Shown here in pieces: positions 12,388-23,796 of a stretch of DNA of 64,000 bases. The stretch covers positions 4,283,295-4,347,294 of the forward strand of contig JADCRB010000002.1 in the NCBI GenBank assembly GCA_021464245.1. Direction: 5' to 3'. Below the pieces are notes generated by a model, which was not told the DNA's origin, did no database searches, and worked only from the letters and a program-made list of their open reading frames with translations. Position numbers and translations under genes: made by a program. The first letter of the stretch is position 1. Each line of letters begins with the position of its first letter. This DNA is from Carallia brachiata. Its lineage: Eukaryota; Streptophyta; Magnoliopsida; Malpighiales; Rhizophoraceae.

Positions 12388-14030
12388 AATGCCCCACTTC
12401 AAGGGTTGGTAAAAAGAACTTTGCAGACGTAATTCGAACCGAGTCTTGAAATCCAGTTTGAAACTTGAGATATCATGATAGATATTGAATGTTGAAATCT
12501 TCTATCTTCGGCTAGCCCAACTGTTGTTGGATCTCAATAAGAAACAGGTATTGAGAAAGTTAGCAGCCCAACCCAACCATATAAAAATTGAAATATTGGC
12601 TCTAGGTGAGGTCGAGTTTTTATAGCTCGCAAAATTTTTTATAAGTTTTAAAGTTCCATGGCTCCAGTGAGGATGATCTAGTAGATAAAGAACTTAAATC
12701 TCCTCATGAGGAAGGTCCAAGACTATAGAACTTCAAGACTTGCACACAGAGAAACGGGCTTGTAATGATGATTTCTGAGTCTCTCCGACGTAAGGAGAGT
12801 AGTTGGAACTTCCCTGTACGTCTGCGCATCTAAAGGAAGATGAGAATAATTGCAGCTTCTCATCTCTTTGTGGTAGATGTGAACTAATTAAGATGGTTAG
12901 AACTCCATGACATCGATGACGTTGGAGACTGAGTTTCGAGGGATCCCTAAAAGCCCTCGAGGAGAAACTACTCCTTCTTTTTTTGGCTCGTGCGCCTTCA
13001 ACTTCTTGATCAAAGAACTTCCTGAGATAAATGTAGAGACTAGCCATTTTCTTTTTGAGAAAAAGAAGAGTTTAGGGATAAGTGTTATAACTCGGGTATG
13101 CAGGATATATATACATAATTAAAAGTTTTCTTTTTTTTTTTGAATATTAAAAAGAAGGTACGTCGAATCGAGTAGAGTCCTCCACAAGCCTTTCCCTCAT
13201 AAGAGATAAAAGAGACAACGACTGACGCGCGTCACAGAAGTCGTTACCGTGTGCTGCCAAAGTCGTTGCACCTTATCTTGTCAGCCGTCCTGGTGGGGCT
13301 GAGGCGTAGCTCCAACTCAAGTCTGGCCTCGTCTGGTGGGCTGATGATGTTGACATCGCTGGAGCCTTCCAGCTAGTTGATGCTGCTGGAATATTCTAGA
13401 AATAGAGGCAAAGTTTCACCTGAATGACTTCATTTTGTTAGAAAATTTCCTCCTGAAGTTAAGTACTTAGGAGGGATAAATCTTCGACTGACTTCGTAAG
13501 ACCTACGGCTTTGATCGTTATAGCCTGAAGAGACCATTGCAGTGGTAGAACTTGGACCTGTTTCATTTGAGGGCGAACTTGTATTGGTGGAATCTACTAT
13601 CGGAACGGCAGACTGTACTTTGAAAAAATAGTTCTCAGTGCTATTTTCTTCCTATTTCTCTGATTTTGTAACCAATAAAACACATATTTTCCTTTGATTG
13701 CCACAAGCGGGCGCAATTGTGAGACAGTTGGTAAATCTGAGATATATTAAGAATAATACCTCCATTGTTGTGAAAGACTTCCTCCAAAATTTACAGTTGT
13801 GCCATAGTTGGTTGCCAGCTTGTGCGGGGTGACCTTTCTTCTCTCTTGTCTTGAGGTTCTGCATTAGTTCCATCTTTCTTGTAGTAGAGGAGCAAAAGTC
13901 TGGTATATGGTAAAGATCGGTTGAGACTGAGGCGGGTTTCAGACTCAAACCCTCCGTCACTTTTATATTTTTTTTGTCTAATTCACAGTTTATACTCATA
14001 AGGCCAGAAGTTGGATTAGATTTTGAACTG
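12388..14030 (-). other. Non-coding 3-prime part of gypsy element 2
   Basis: Lies between the integrase end and the 3-prime LTR. I see no recognisable protein; open stretches at 12733-13047 and 13652-13999 have no family resemblance. Long untranslated segments here are common in plant gypsy elements. Confidence 0.45.
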
Positions 14031-14330
14031 AGTTCTGGACTTGCGTCTAGAACTTGGGATTTTTGGGTTTCGGGTTTTGGATTGGATTTGGGTTTTTGGG
14101 CTTAGGTTTTGTGTATGGGTTTTAAATTGTACTTGAGTTTTTGGGTTTCTCTTGATTTGGGCTTTTAGATTTGGGTAGAGTTTTGGGCTTTTGGACTTGG
14201 ACTTTTTGAATTTGGGTCAAGTGTTTGGGTTTTGGATATAGACTTGGTTTTCAGGCTTTAGAGTTGGGCTTGAGTTTCTGATTTGAGCTTAGATTTTCGA
14301 GTTTAGATTTTCGCTTGACTTTCAGATCGG
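14030..14330. repeat. Degenerate G/T-rich short repeat
   Basis: Plus strand is a loose reiteration of TTTGGGCTTTTGGA-like words with many GGG/GGGTTT runs. It sits inside gypsy element 2, next to a long T-rich tract at 14344-14395. Function unknown; it may have arisen by slippage. Confidence 0.5.
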
Positions 14331-14409
14331 GACTTCCGAATTCTTTTTTTTTTCTTTTTTCTTTTCTTCTTTTTTTATTTTTTTTATTTTTTTAAACATT
14401 TACACGTAA

Positions 14410-14960
14410 TACTGCTTCAGAAATTTACCATTGATTGGGCCAATTTGAACGTCTTCTTAGTCTAACAGCATGTAATCGTTGTGAGTATAGACCTTCTGTA
14501 CTAAGTATGGTCCGTCCTATTTAGAACTAAGCTTGTCATCAGGCCGATGTTTCATGTTGATGGGCCGTTGTACTGTAAGAATAAGGTTTCCAACTTGAAA
14601 AGATCGAGGGCGAACCCTGCGGTTGAACGTGTTGGTGAGCCGGGCTTGGTAGTATTCAAGTTGCTATTGTGCTTTGAGTCTCCTTTCATCAAGGGCTTCT
14701 AACTCATCCAGATGTAGGCGAGCATTTTCCTCATGTGTGAGTCCTTTCAGGACAACCATGCGCAAAGATGGAATCTGTGTTTCCAACGGCAGTATTGTTT
14801 CGACACCGTAGACAAGTGAGTATGGCATCGCCTGTGTTGGAGTCTGGTAAGTTGAACGATACGCCCGTAATGCCTCCAGAATTCTGTTATGCTAATCTCT
14901 TTTTGATTTAAAAACTACCTTTTGCAATAGGTTGTCTAAGGTCTTATTGAATGCTTCAGC
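14410..14960 (-). pseudogene. Gypsy integrase C-terminal remnant
   Basis: Minus strand reads fragments such as VYGVETILPLE, then LDELEALDERRL, then a segment like FQVGNLIL and DGPYLV. These are the hallmark order of the C-terminal half of plant gypsy integrases. At least one stop interrupts it. It belongs to gypsy element 2. Confidence 0.7.
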
Positions 14961-15049
14961 CAAACCATTAGCCGGGGCATTATACATTGATGACTTTTAC
15001 TGCTTGAACTTGAACTTATCGTAGATTTGTCGATCAAGCTGTTGTAGAA

Positions 15050-16306
15050 CTACTGGCCATTATCAGTGATGATGAATTGAGGGACTCCATAACGATAGAT
15101 GAGCTGAGTCCGGATGAAATTGGCAACATGCTCCTTCTTTACCTCTCTAAGTTGAATAGCTTCGGCCCATTTTGAGAAGTAGTTTGTTACTGAGAGGATG
15201 TAAAGGTGATCCAAGGATAACTTTGGCAAGGGCCCCATTATGTCTGCACCAGCATCATCACGCTTTGCGGCACCATCAAAGAACATCGTCCATGGTGGCA
15301 GTGTCTCAATGTAAAAGACCTCTTCATCGGGAAGATCATTTATGAACTTCCAATTGGAGGGGACAGGGTGATCTACAAGGAAGTCTGCTAGAGTTTGTCC
15401 TTTGACTGCTTTTTGAGGCACGTAGACAATGTTATAACTCTATAAAATTACTGCCCACTTGGCAAGTCTTCCTAATAAGATTGGTTTAGATAAGATATAT
15501 TTGATAGGATCAGTTCTGGCAATGAGACGTACCGTGTGAGCCTATATGTAATGCCTCAGCTTATCAATGGCGAAGATAGTGCTAGACATGTTTTTTCAAT
15601 GGGCGAATAGTTTATCTCTGGACAATACTTCGTTGCCTGTTGTTATATCAACTGTGATCTCCGTTATGGGCAACGAAAAATCATCTTCGGGACAGGCCCT
15701 GTTAAGATCTCGAAAGTCAACACATACCCTTAGCTGTCCATTCTTCTTTCTTACCGGGACTATGTTGGCAATTCACGTTGGGTAGGTGACCTCTCGAATG
15801 AAGCCGGCATTGATCAGCTTGTTGACCTCCTCCTCTATTTGTGGAATGAATTCCGAGCGGAACCGTCGTTGTGGCTACTTGACAAGACGAACACCTTTCT
15901 TTACTGCTAAGCGGTGCATCGCAATCTTTGGGTTAAGTCTAGACATTTTTTTGTAACTCCATACGAACACGTCCCTGTATTGACTTAATACCTGAACATA
16001 TTCTTGCTCTTCTTCTACAGTAAGTAAAGCACTTACAAATGTAGGTCGGGGATCTTCCGAAGAGCTAAGATTGACTTCCTCGAGTTCATCAACAGTTGCT
16101 TGGCCACCATCTTCAAGTTCCAGGGGAGCCTCCCTTACTTCGCTGTCGGATAAGTAGGAATCAGCCTCCTCGCTAATTGTGACATGAAATGTAGAGCCCC
16201 TGACTTTGCTTTCTTTGTTTGATAGGATAAGCCTGTTTTGTTTGGTGGTAATGGTGATGGAACGTTCATCGGCTGCTCGGCTTCGGCTCTTTAGCATGAT
16301 CCGCAC
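15050..16306 (-). pseudogene. Gypsy reverse transcriptase, RNase H and integrase remnant with internal deletions
   Basis: At 15875-16306 the minus strand carries the run-in to reverse transcriptase (DVFVWSYKKM), and 15580-15870 continues with fingers-domain sequence (GFIREV, VCVDFRDLN). The catalytic YxDD region is absent: sequence jumps to the thumb/connection. At 15050-15421 an open frame joins the start of RNase H (WTMFFDGAAKRD) directly to the integrase core (DIMGPLPKLS). So two deletions have removed the polymerase active site and most of RNase H. Non-functional. Confidence 0.8.
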
Positions 16307-16749
16307 TGGTGACTTCTCTTGATAGTCTAAGCTGGTTCAGAACTGTGATGATTGAGAAGTGGTGCCATGTGTGGATGGCAACGTACTCACTGTGCTCGCC
16401 TTTGAGAAGTCATAGTCTGCCTTAGCCAAGAGCTTGTATGCATTAGGATCGAATCCTTCGTGTGTTCTTCTTTCTGGAAGTGAGCCATCTTCGACTGCCT
16501 CTATAAGTGGTCTAACGAAGCCTTTTAATGGTTTTGAGGAAAAAACTGGCTCAATCTTTGGTATCGACAGAGTGTAAGTCTCATTTAAGTTGTGCAGTTC
16601 TTTTGTCTTACGTTGGGTGTGTCCTTACTCCTGTTTAGGATCAATACAATAAGAGAAAGGAAGTTGACATTCTAGGCGTTGTGACTTTGGTATATAGCGT
16701 AGGACTGGAGTGGAGCTCGAAGATGCAACATCCTTCAGGCGAAGTTCAG

Positions 16750-17896
16750 CAGGCTATGACAGCTTGTCATTTGTCGGAGCCTGAGATTGAGCATTAGCAG
16801 GGTCTTCAACAGCTTTTCCCTTTTTGTGGATGCCCCAAGTCCAAGTAGCTTTTGATGGAATGATTTCTAGATTGTCTGTGTCGGTGTCGAAGACTGCATG
16901 TGCCAAATGTGATTCAGCATCATCAAACGGCTTTAAGTCAGCATTAACCTTTTGAACGTCATTATTGTAGTACTTGAAGCATTGATGCAGACTTGAGAGC
17001 ACAACTCCATTTATGAATCTATGGTCGTCCTAGTAGCATCTTATACGTAGTACGTGCATCGATTACATGAAATAAAGTGCTAGAAGTGAGATTATGATAG
17101 TCAGCTTTAAGCAAATCATTCCAATTGCTTTCTGTCCTCCTTGATTAAAGCCATAAATCATCAAGCGGTTTTCTGATAACTCATCAATGCCGATGTCGAA
17201 CTCCTTTATGGTGGATTTTGGGATAATATTGACTGCCGAGCCATTGTTGATCAGAATATGTCGGATCTTCTGTTCTCTCACATAGCCTGATACATACAAC
17301 GGCCGATTATAGGGTTTAGACCCCAACAAGAGATCCTCATCTGAAAATGAGATACTGGAGTAACATCTGACGTTATTTTGGGTCGTCCGATACTCCGTTG
17401 AGCTGGAATTACTCGATGGAAGAGATCCAGCTGAGGTATGGAGAGTGTTGCTGACTTGGTTCTGCCATACTTCTGTTAATTGTAAAGTTACAAATAACTG
17501 AGGGTTAGCGAGAAGAGTTTGAAGAGTTTCATATACCTTCTCAATTGTCGACTTTTTGTCATTGAACGGTTCCTTCTTATGGTGTGTCGCCTTTTCTGAT
17601 GGATTTGAAGTAATAGTGGTCTGGTTTGCCGAGATTATGCGTTCTTGGTCCAAAATGATTTTATTCTGGCTCTTGAACTTCATGATTAGCTTCTTCAAAA
17701 CAAAACATTTCCCAGTTGGATGACTTACTATGCAGTGATATTTACAGAATTTTGGATCGCTGACTCGATCCTTTTCATTGGGGCACTTGCATTCTGGGAG
17801 TTCGATCAATTTCACATCCAAGAGTTGGTCAAGAATGTCTGGGACATCTGAGTTGGGAAATAGATATCGCTTCTGCTCCAACTCTCGCAATGTCAC
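16750..17896 (-). pseudogene. Gypsy aspartic protease region with altered active site
   Basis: The open frame 17063-17896 includes PLYVSGYVREQKIRHIL then INNGSAVNI, followed by GFNQGGQKAIGMI. The family normally has V-D-D-G-S or D-S/T-G at the catalytic position; here the aspartates read N-N, which should abolish activity. The stretch 16754-17002 is the linker toward reverse transcriptase. Part of gypsy element 2. Confidence 0.75.
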
Positions 17897-17899
17897 ATT

Positions 17900-18957
17900 C
17901 CATCTTTCCTATTGTTTTGGTTGAATTATTTGAGTCGGAGGATTTACCTTAACTTTAGTTCCCACTTTTACTGGTGCGACTTCAACAGTCATCACTTCTT
18001 TCCTTTTTCTTGAGCTGTTGAGTTTCTTAATATCCCTTCTGCCTCCTTAATGGTCTAGTTGGATGGGAATCGTGCCCCCGGAAGTCTGGATGCTTATCTT
18101 CATATTATGTGCGCGGGTCGTTAGTTCTTCGAAGGTTTGGGATTTGATGCCCTGCAGGATGTATAACAGCTCTCAATGCATTCCCCGGATGCACATCTCT
18201 ACGGCAGAAGTCTCTGTCAGGCGATCTTTGCAATACAAACTGAGGGCACACTATTTATTGATGTATTCAACAATGGGCTCTCCTTTCCTTTGTTTAGTGC
18301 TAATAAGTTCTATCATATTTACTGTCCTTCGAGTGCTGAAAAATTTGTTGAAGAACTCTCGTTGTAACTATTCCCAACTATCGATCGATTCTAGTTCAAG
18401 ATTTATGAACTAGGTGAAAGTGGTCTCCCTGAGTGAACGAACAAACTGCTTCACCAAGAGATCTCTGTAAGTCCCTACATTGTTGCAGGTTTCAACGAAG
18501 TGGGCGATGTACTGTTTGGGATCGTCTCGTCCGTCGAATTGTTGAAATTTAGGCGGCTGGTAGCCCAAAGGCATGTTGAGACTTTCGATCCGTCTGGTAT
18601 ACAGTTTGACGTACATCTGTGATCCTTGGAAGGATGTAGCTTGTTGCATGCGGATCGTATTAGCTATCATTTCCTACAATTGTTGAACAGATAACGAAAC
18701 ACAGAATTTGAGGGTGGCAGTTGTGTAGAACTACCTGGTTGCTTTTCTGCAGTGAAGACGTCGGCTTGTGTGGCTTCTAGAGTGAAACCGGTTGGATATG
18801 GTTGCTCCTCGCGAATTTCAGGATCAATTTGGATCGGGGCTGTTCTTTTAAGGGCGACGATCTGTTGATATTTTTCCTCCACTACTCTGATTAGCTGCAA
18901 AATCTTGTTCTCCAATTTTGCAATCCTTTCTTCTATGCTGGTTGTGTTGGTCATCAT
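17900..18957 (-). pseudogene. Gypsy gag remnant
   Basis: Minus-strand open frames at 18410-18670 and 18667-18957, plus degraded sequence at 18063-18410, form a retrotransposon gag domain. Visible pieces: GYQPPKFQQFDG, HFVETCNNVGTY, LVKQFVRSL, then FFSTRRTVNM and SAVEMCI. An in-frame stop and frameshifts interrupt it. A basic segment at 18848-19390 precedes it. Part of gypsy element 2. Confidence 0.75.
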
Positions 18958-19510
18958 AATGACAACAGATGAGGCTTGCGAAGGACTGGGGTAGAGGATT
19001 CCTCTGATTCTTCTGTGTGGATCTTACAGAATGAGTCGGATTTTGTTGAGCAGGCTTTGTCGTGTTGCCCTCGACTTCAATCAGTGTGGGTGATCGACTT
19101 CTCCATGCGGCAAGAGAGTCAGGAAGAGATCCTATTACTATGCGAGCTGTGGACTCTTCGTTTCGATATTTTGTCGGATTTGGACGGTGAGAATGATGTC
19201 CGTCCACAAGTTCTGAGTCTGCGTACTTAGGTAGGGTAGTTGATGCAGGCAGTGGAACAGTTGCCTTCTTATTGGTACTGGCCGCTGTACTTCTCTTTGG
19301 TGTCATTGAAATATTAAATAACTGCTGAAATTTTCTTTTCTTTTTTTTTTGTCCTTTTCCATGTTTTATCTTTTTTTCTTCATTTCTCAACTCTTTCTTT
19401 TTTTCCTTTTTTTTCTTTTTTTTTTTCCACTGCTGCTTTTTTTTTGTTTTGTTTTTTTAAGGAACAAGAGATGAGAGGTGAAGAGATTCCATCGAACGTG
19501 CCAGAAATTT

Positions 19511-20202
19511 GTAATGACCGTAAATTTCAAGCCTGCAACAGTTAGACTCGAAAATATAAAAAACAAATTACAAATAAAAATTTAAAATAAAAGAAAATTT
19601 ACGTGAGGTCGATCTTCGTGATTCCTTTAATTAGTGTTCTTTTGTGATTCCTGTCAAGGGCTACTCGAGTTTAATTTTGACAGTAATAAATTTCACAGTT
19701 TTATTTTGAATTGGGTAAACTAAAACTGGATCTAATGTAAACGTTTAGATTACGGTTAAGAACCGTAGAGATCTGATCTGAGCCAATCTGACTTAATTTC
19801 ACCGAGAGTCGAAAGAACTTGTTATTAGATGAACTGTTTGGATTTTGTTAAGGGCTGTATGAGACTTGATCTCAATTGGATTTGTAATATTTTGATATTT
19901 TTAGATTTATATTCTCATAAATTCAGATTTAAAGTGATCAAAAAATATAAACCCAAACATAATCTTAGAAATGGAAACAGCAAATTTTTTGGAATTTACA
20001 TCTGAAATATCTCTAAAAAAAGAGTTAGGAGAGTATACTGCAAAGTAAAAACACGTAGAAAAAGTAAAAATTTTCTTAAAAAATTTTTAAAATTTCTTTT
20101 TCTCTCGAATTCTGCGTTGCCAATTTTGAAATTGGCAACGCCGACATTGACTTCCTTTTTTTATTTTTCTTTTAGAAGCTGACTTTTTTTTTTTATGTCT
20201 AT
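19511..20202 (-). repeat. 5-prime LTR of gypsy element 2 with primer-binding site beside it
   Basis: Begins TGTAATGACC at 19511. For a minus-strand element the primer-binding site lies just left of it (about 19490-19508, minus-strand TGGCACGTTCGATGGAA), which resembles the TGGCACG-type sites of plant gypsy elements. It lacks about 140 bases present in the 3-prime LTR. Confidence 0.7.
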
Positions 20203-20331
20203 AATTAATTATATAATCTTGTATAATAATATATAACATTTTATTTATATTTTTTTTATAAATTCTATCTTTCAATAATTCATAGAAAAAAATAATTTAT
20301 ATCATTTTATTTCAATCCACCTTTAGAAGGC

Positions 20332-20486
20332 TGCCTGTAGCCAATTTCTATGGCTTGGAGCACAGATTGCTTCACTGCTTCATTTCTGGAACCGAATGCG
20401 AAGTCTGCAGTGCCAAAGCCTATTAGAGGAATTGTTTTCCCAGTTGAGCCCAAAGGGGCTTCTGGAATATTGATCGACTTTGCCAT
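20332..20486 (-). pseudogene. AKR copy B: first half of exon 1 only
   Basis: From the ATG at 20484-20486 the frame follows copy A to the GYR of the first catalytic motif, then stops matching at 20332. About 50 residues are present and the frame is open, but everything after the Gly-Tyr-Arg is missing. The break falls at the same point as in copy C, with TTTAGAAG beside it, so the two share one duplication junction. No reductase can be made. Confidence 0.85.
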
Positions 20487-20549
20487 TTTCTTATTTATGT
20501 TGTTGCATGGTTCTAATTACAAATGCCTGGAGTCCATGACTGGCATCCT

Positions 20550-20873
20550 AGCAATTGGTGGAAGCAACATCATCATTGACAGTGATTGTCGGGATATTTT
20601 TTACAAACTAATAGCCAACCACAGGATTGGCAGTGTACCATAACACCTGTTTTTGTGGGATATTTATAGAATTTTACAGTCCATGAACAATTACTTTTGT
20701 TATATTATATGTAAACTATTTAATAAAGTAGTAGATTGGGTCACAAATCATTTTTATCAGTACTCTATTTGTGAATTGGGTTAGCAACCCTTCGTCTAAC
20801 TTTCAACTTTTGTTGTTTGTAGATTTTTTACATTAATAAATATGATTTTATTCCTTCTATCAAAAAAAAAATT
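20550..20873 (+). mobile_element. LINE tail, copy in AKR module B
   Basis: Same RNase H end as at 10571-10879 (IIDSDCRDIFYKL), with A tail near 20863. It lies in the same position relative to the AKR start, so it was duplicated with the module rather than inserted again. The left target duplication has been lost. Confidence 0.7.
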
Positions 20874-20874
20874 T

Positions 20875-20907
<33 letters not shown>

Positions 20908-21673
20908 ATACGGTATTAGAAATATTCCTCTTTGTATAAATATTAGCCAAGGTTAGGTGTCATTTCTTTCAACTCAAATCAAAATAAAATTAAAGTGATA
21001 TAAATTTGTTATAGTATTTAATTTAAAAAAATTAAATAAATTATTATATATTATTAAATAAAGTAAATATAATTATTTTAATGTTATCTAAAATATAATA
21101 ATACTGTAAAAGTGTCAATTTTTATGTTATCCTTAGTATACTAACAAATCCAGTTAACAAATAGCAAGGCACAAGACCTGTACTCCAAAGAGTGGATTAC
21201 ATAGTTTCAAATCGATGGTAATAATTAGTTATATAATCTTGTATAATGATATATAATATTTTATTTATATTTTTTTTATGAATTCTATCTTTCAATAATC
21301 CATAGAAAAAAATAATTTATATCATTTTATTTTAATTTTAAAATTATATCTAAATAAAGCCACTGTACTTTTTCTCCTTATAAATTGGGCCTGTTAGTTT
21401 TTTTTTTTGTTTTTTTTCTTGTTGACATCTATTCTCATTCAATTTTTTATTTTTTTTACAGTTTTTCTAAACCTAAACCAGCTGATTGGGAGAGGGAAGA
21501 ATAGTTGGGGAGATCCAAGATTCGAACCCTTAACCTTGATAGTAATGATTAGTTTTATAATCTTGTATAATGATATATAACATTTTATTTATATTTTTTT
21601 ATAAATTCTATCTTTCAATAATCCATAGAAAAAAACAATTTGTATCATTTTATTTCAAATCAGTCTTTAGAAG

Positions 21674-21823
21674 TGCCTGTAGCCAATTTCTATAGCTTGG
21701 AGCACAGATTGCTTCACTGCTTCATTTCTGGAGCCGAATGGGAAGTCTGCTGTGCCAAAGCCTATTAGAGGAATTGTTTTCCCAGTTGAGCCCAAAGGGG
21801 CTTCTGGAATATCGTCTTTGCCA
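21674..21823 (-). pseudogene. AKR copy C: first half of exon 1, start codon lost
   Basis: Matches the first half of exon 1 of copy A and ends at the same junction as copy B. The ATG reads TTG (21821-21823), and four bases are missing a few codons later, so the frame is broken. Clearly a relic. Confidence 0.85.
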
Positions 21824-21907
21824 ATTTCTTATTTATGTTGTTGCATAGATCTAATTACAAATGCCTTGGAGTCCATGACTGGCATCCAAGGTTACATATA
21901 TATATAT

Positions 21908-22130
21908 TTTTTAGCAATTGGTGGAAGCAACATCATCGTTGAAAGTGATTGTCGGGATATTTTTTGCAAACTAATAGCCAAACCACAGGACTGGCAGTGG
22001 TCCATAACACTTGTTTTGTGGGATATTTGTAGAATCTTACAGTCTATGAACAACTATTTTTATTATGTTATTTATATTAGTTAATAAAGTAGTGGATTAG
22101 ATCACAAATTAATTTTTATTAAAACTCTGT
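21908..22130 (+). mobile_element. LINE tail, copy in AKR module C, 3-prime end lost
   Basis: Same RNase H end (IIVESDCRDIFCKL and VLWDICRIL). It diverges from the other copies near 22130 before the A tail. From there the sequence continues as the flank shared with copy E. Confidence 0.65.
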
Positions 22131-22813
22131 TCTGTAGATTGAATTAATAATCCTTTATTTTTAAAAACAAATTACAATGAGAGAAAAATATTTTTTTAAA
22201 TGATCTCATTAAAAATATTATCACTTTTATTGTTACCTCATATCATTTTAATAGTAAAAACATGTCTGTTTTGATAGAAGGATTCAAAGAATAAAAAAAA
22301 CTCTAATCATATGAGACAAACCACGCCACGTTACCTTGTCCACCCTACGTCAAAAGTTTCTGTCTGCTTATGTTTTGCCATTGTGGTAATTCCATTCAAA
22401 ATACTAATAAAGTAAGATGTATAATTATATAGTTGAATTTATAAAAAAAATAAATATTTTATAAGTATTATTAAATAAGATTATATTCTTACTTATTATT
22501 ACTAAATTAAAATTATGTAAAACTCATAAAAATTAATAAAAATAACAAATGCTTTAAACTAAAGTCTTTCAATGGAACTTGTAATTTACTGTTCACTAAT
22601 TTTTTTTTTAAGGAGCGTAAGTTATCAATAATTTTATATTAAATAAATTTATTTTAATATTTTTATTTTAAATAGATCATATTTACTATGTGATATAAAA
22701 TTATAAATAAATTATATTAATAAATAAGTTATAAATGATTTATAAATAGATCCTATTTATAAATGATATATATTTATAAAAATAAAATAGTAAGTTAAAT
22801 TAAAATTTTATTT

Positions 22814-22853
<40 letters not shown>

Positions 22854-23788
22854 TGCTCATATGTTTGATTTTTGTGGCCCCTCCTCCTCCTCAGACGCCG
22901 TGTCTGGGTGGCGCATGGTGAGCTAGGTAAACATCAATTTTGACTTGACTTCTCCTCCTCAGATAGCCCCACACTCTCAATGTCTCTAGCGAGCTCTTAT
23001 TTCTCGAAAGCTTGATTTGATGTATATGTATTAGTATCTAAATGGTACATATATAATGTATATTTTTTATAATAAATTTAATTATTTTTGTAATTATGTT
23101 TATTTTTATAATAAAAATTAATGTATTAATTTCTTATATTTTATTTATTAATTTTATGATAAAAATAAATAAATCTATCATAATATAAATATTAAATATG
23201 ATTATTAATATAAATACTAAACTTTTTGATTTCTCAATTGTTTTTTTTTTTTAGTTGATAGGAGTCGGTGCGAACGGTAGATTCATGTATTGCCATTTTG
23301 GCTCTAATCCTTCCCTCAGCATTTTGATTACCCCTTCGATACCGACAAAAAAATGATAGAATATGATGTATCTTGGAAAGACGAACGCAACCAAATTAGT
23401 AAAACATCTAGCTTTAATTTACGCCTTCTTTTCAATAAGAGAAGGCATATAATAAAAAATATTAGTTATTATATTTATAAATGATATTAAGAATCACTTA
23501 TTAAAATTTTATGTAATCTTTTTTAAAGATAAGATTTTTTTTAAAATATTATTAAATTTAAGTAGTTTCTTTATATTGGACGGCTGTGTTATCGATGTAA
23601 TTTTTCAAATTAGTATAAGAACCGTTTCCATGTAAACGCCTCACGGGTTACCGTTCACAGGCATCGCATTGCCAGAAAAAACTAACATCTGTTTTTGAAA
23701 TCGGTACATTTGGATAATTTACATCAGATAATGCTTGTCATCGTCATTTTGCGGTGATCTACGGTCTATTTTTTTTTTTTTATTTTTA
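22131..23788. other. Segmentally duplicated flank, non-coding
   Basis: Aligns in blocks with 51600-52980 (copy E side) and partly with 42590-44100 (copy D side). Shared landmarks include CAGACGCCG with TTTGATTTTTGTG before it, and GTACATTTGGATAATTTACAT. A (TAA)n microsatellite at about 22815-22853 has a shorter partner near 52609-52633. No gene seen. Confidence 0.6.
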
Positions 23789-23796
23789 ATGAGAAG

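Larger units (their letters stand above)
11573..20202 (-). mobile_element. Ty3/gypsy element 2 with two LTRs, defective
   Basis: About 8.6 kb inserted in the upstream flank of AKR copy A. LTRs at 11573-12387 and 19511-20202 match along most of their length, and between them the minus strand carries gag, protease, reverse transcriptase start, RNase H start and integrase in order. Flanking ATTAG (left) and ATTAA (right) are a plausible 5-bp target duplication. The uninterrupted site is seen at 21541-21560. Stops, frameshifts and internal deletions make it non-autonomous. Confidence 0.85.
20332..21673 (-). repeat. Tandem AKR upstream/exon-1 module (second of three)
   Basis: The unit runs from mid exon 1 through the ATG, LINE tail and about 1 kb of upstream flank. 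Module 1 is 10343-20331, or about 1.36 kb once the 8.6-kb gypsy element is subtracted; module 2 is 1342 bases; module 3 starts at 21674. Junctions read TTTAGAAG followed by TGCCTGTAGCC, with a GAAG shared with the original exon, suggesting microhomology. Confidence 0.75.

Noticed and set aside
14030..14330. Interstitial telomere repeat
   Set aside because: The words are TTTGGGCTTTTGG-like and irregular, not TTTAGGG repeats.
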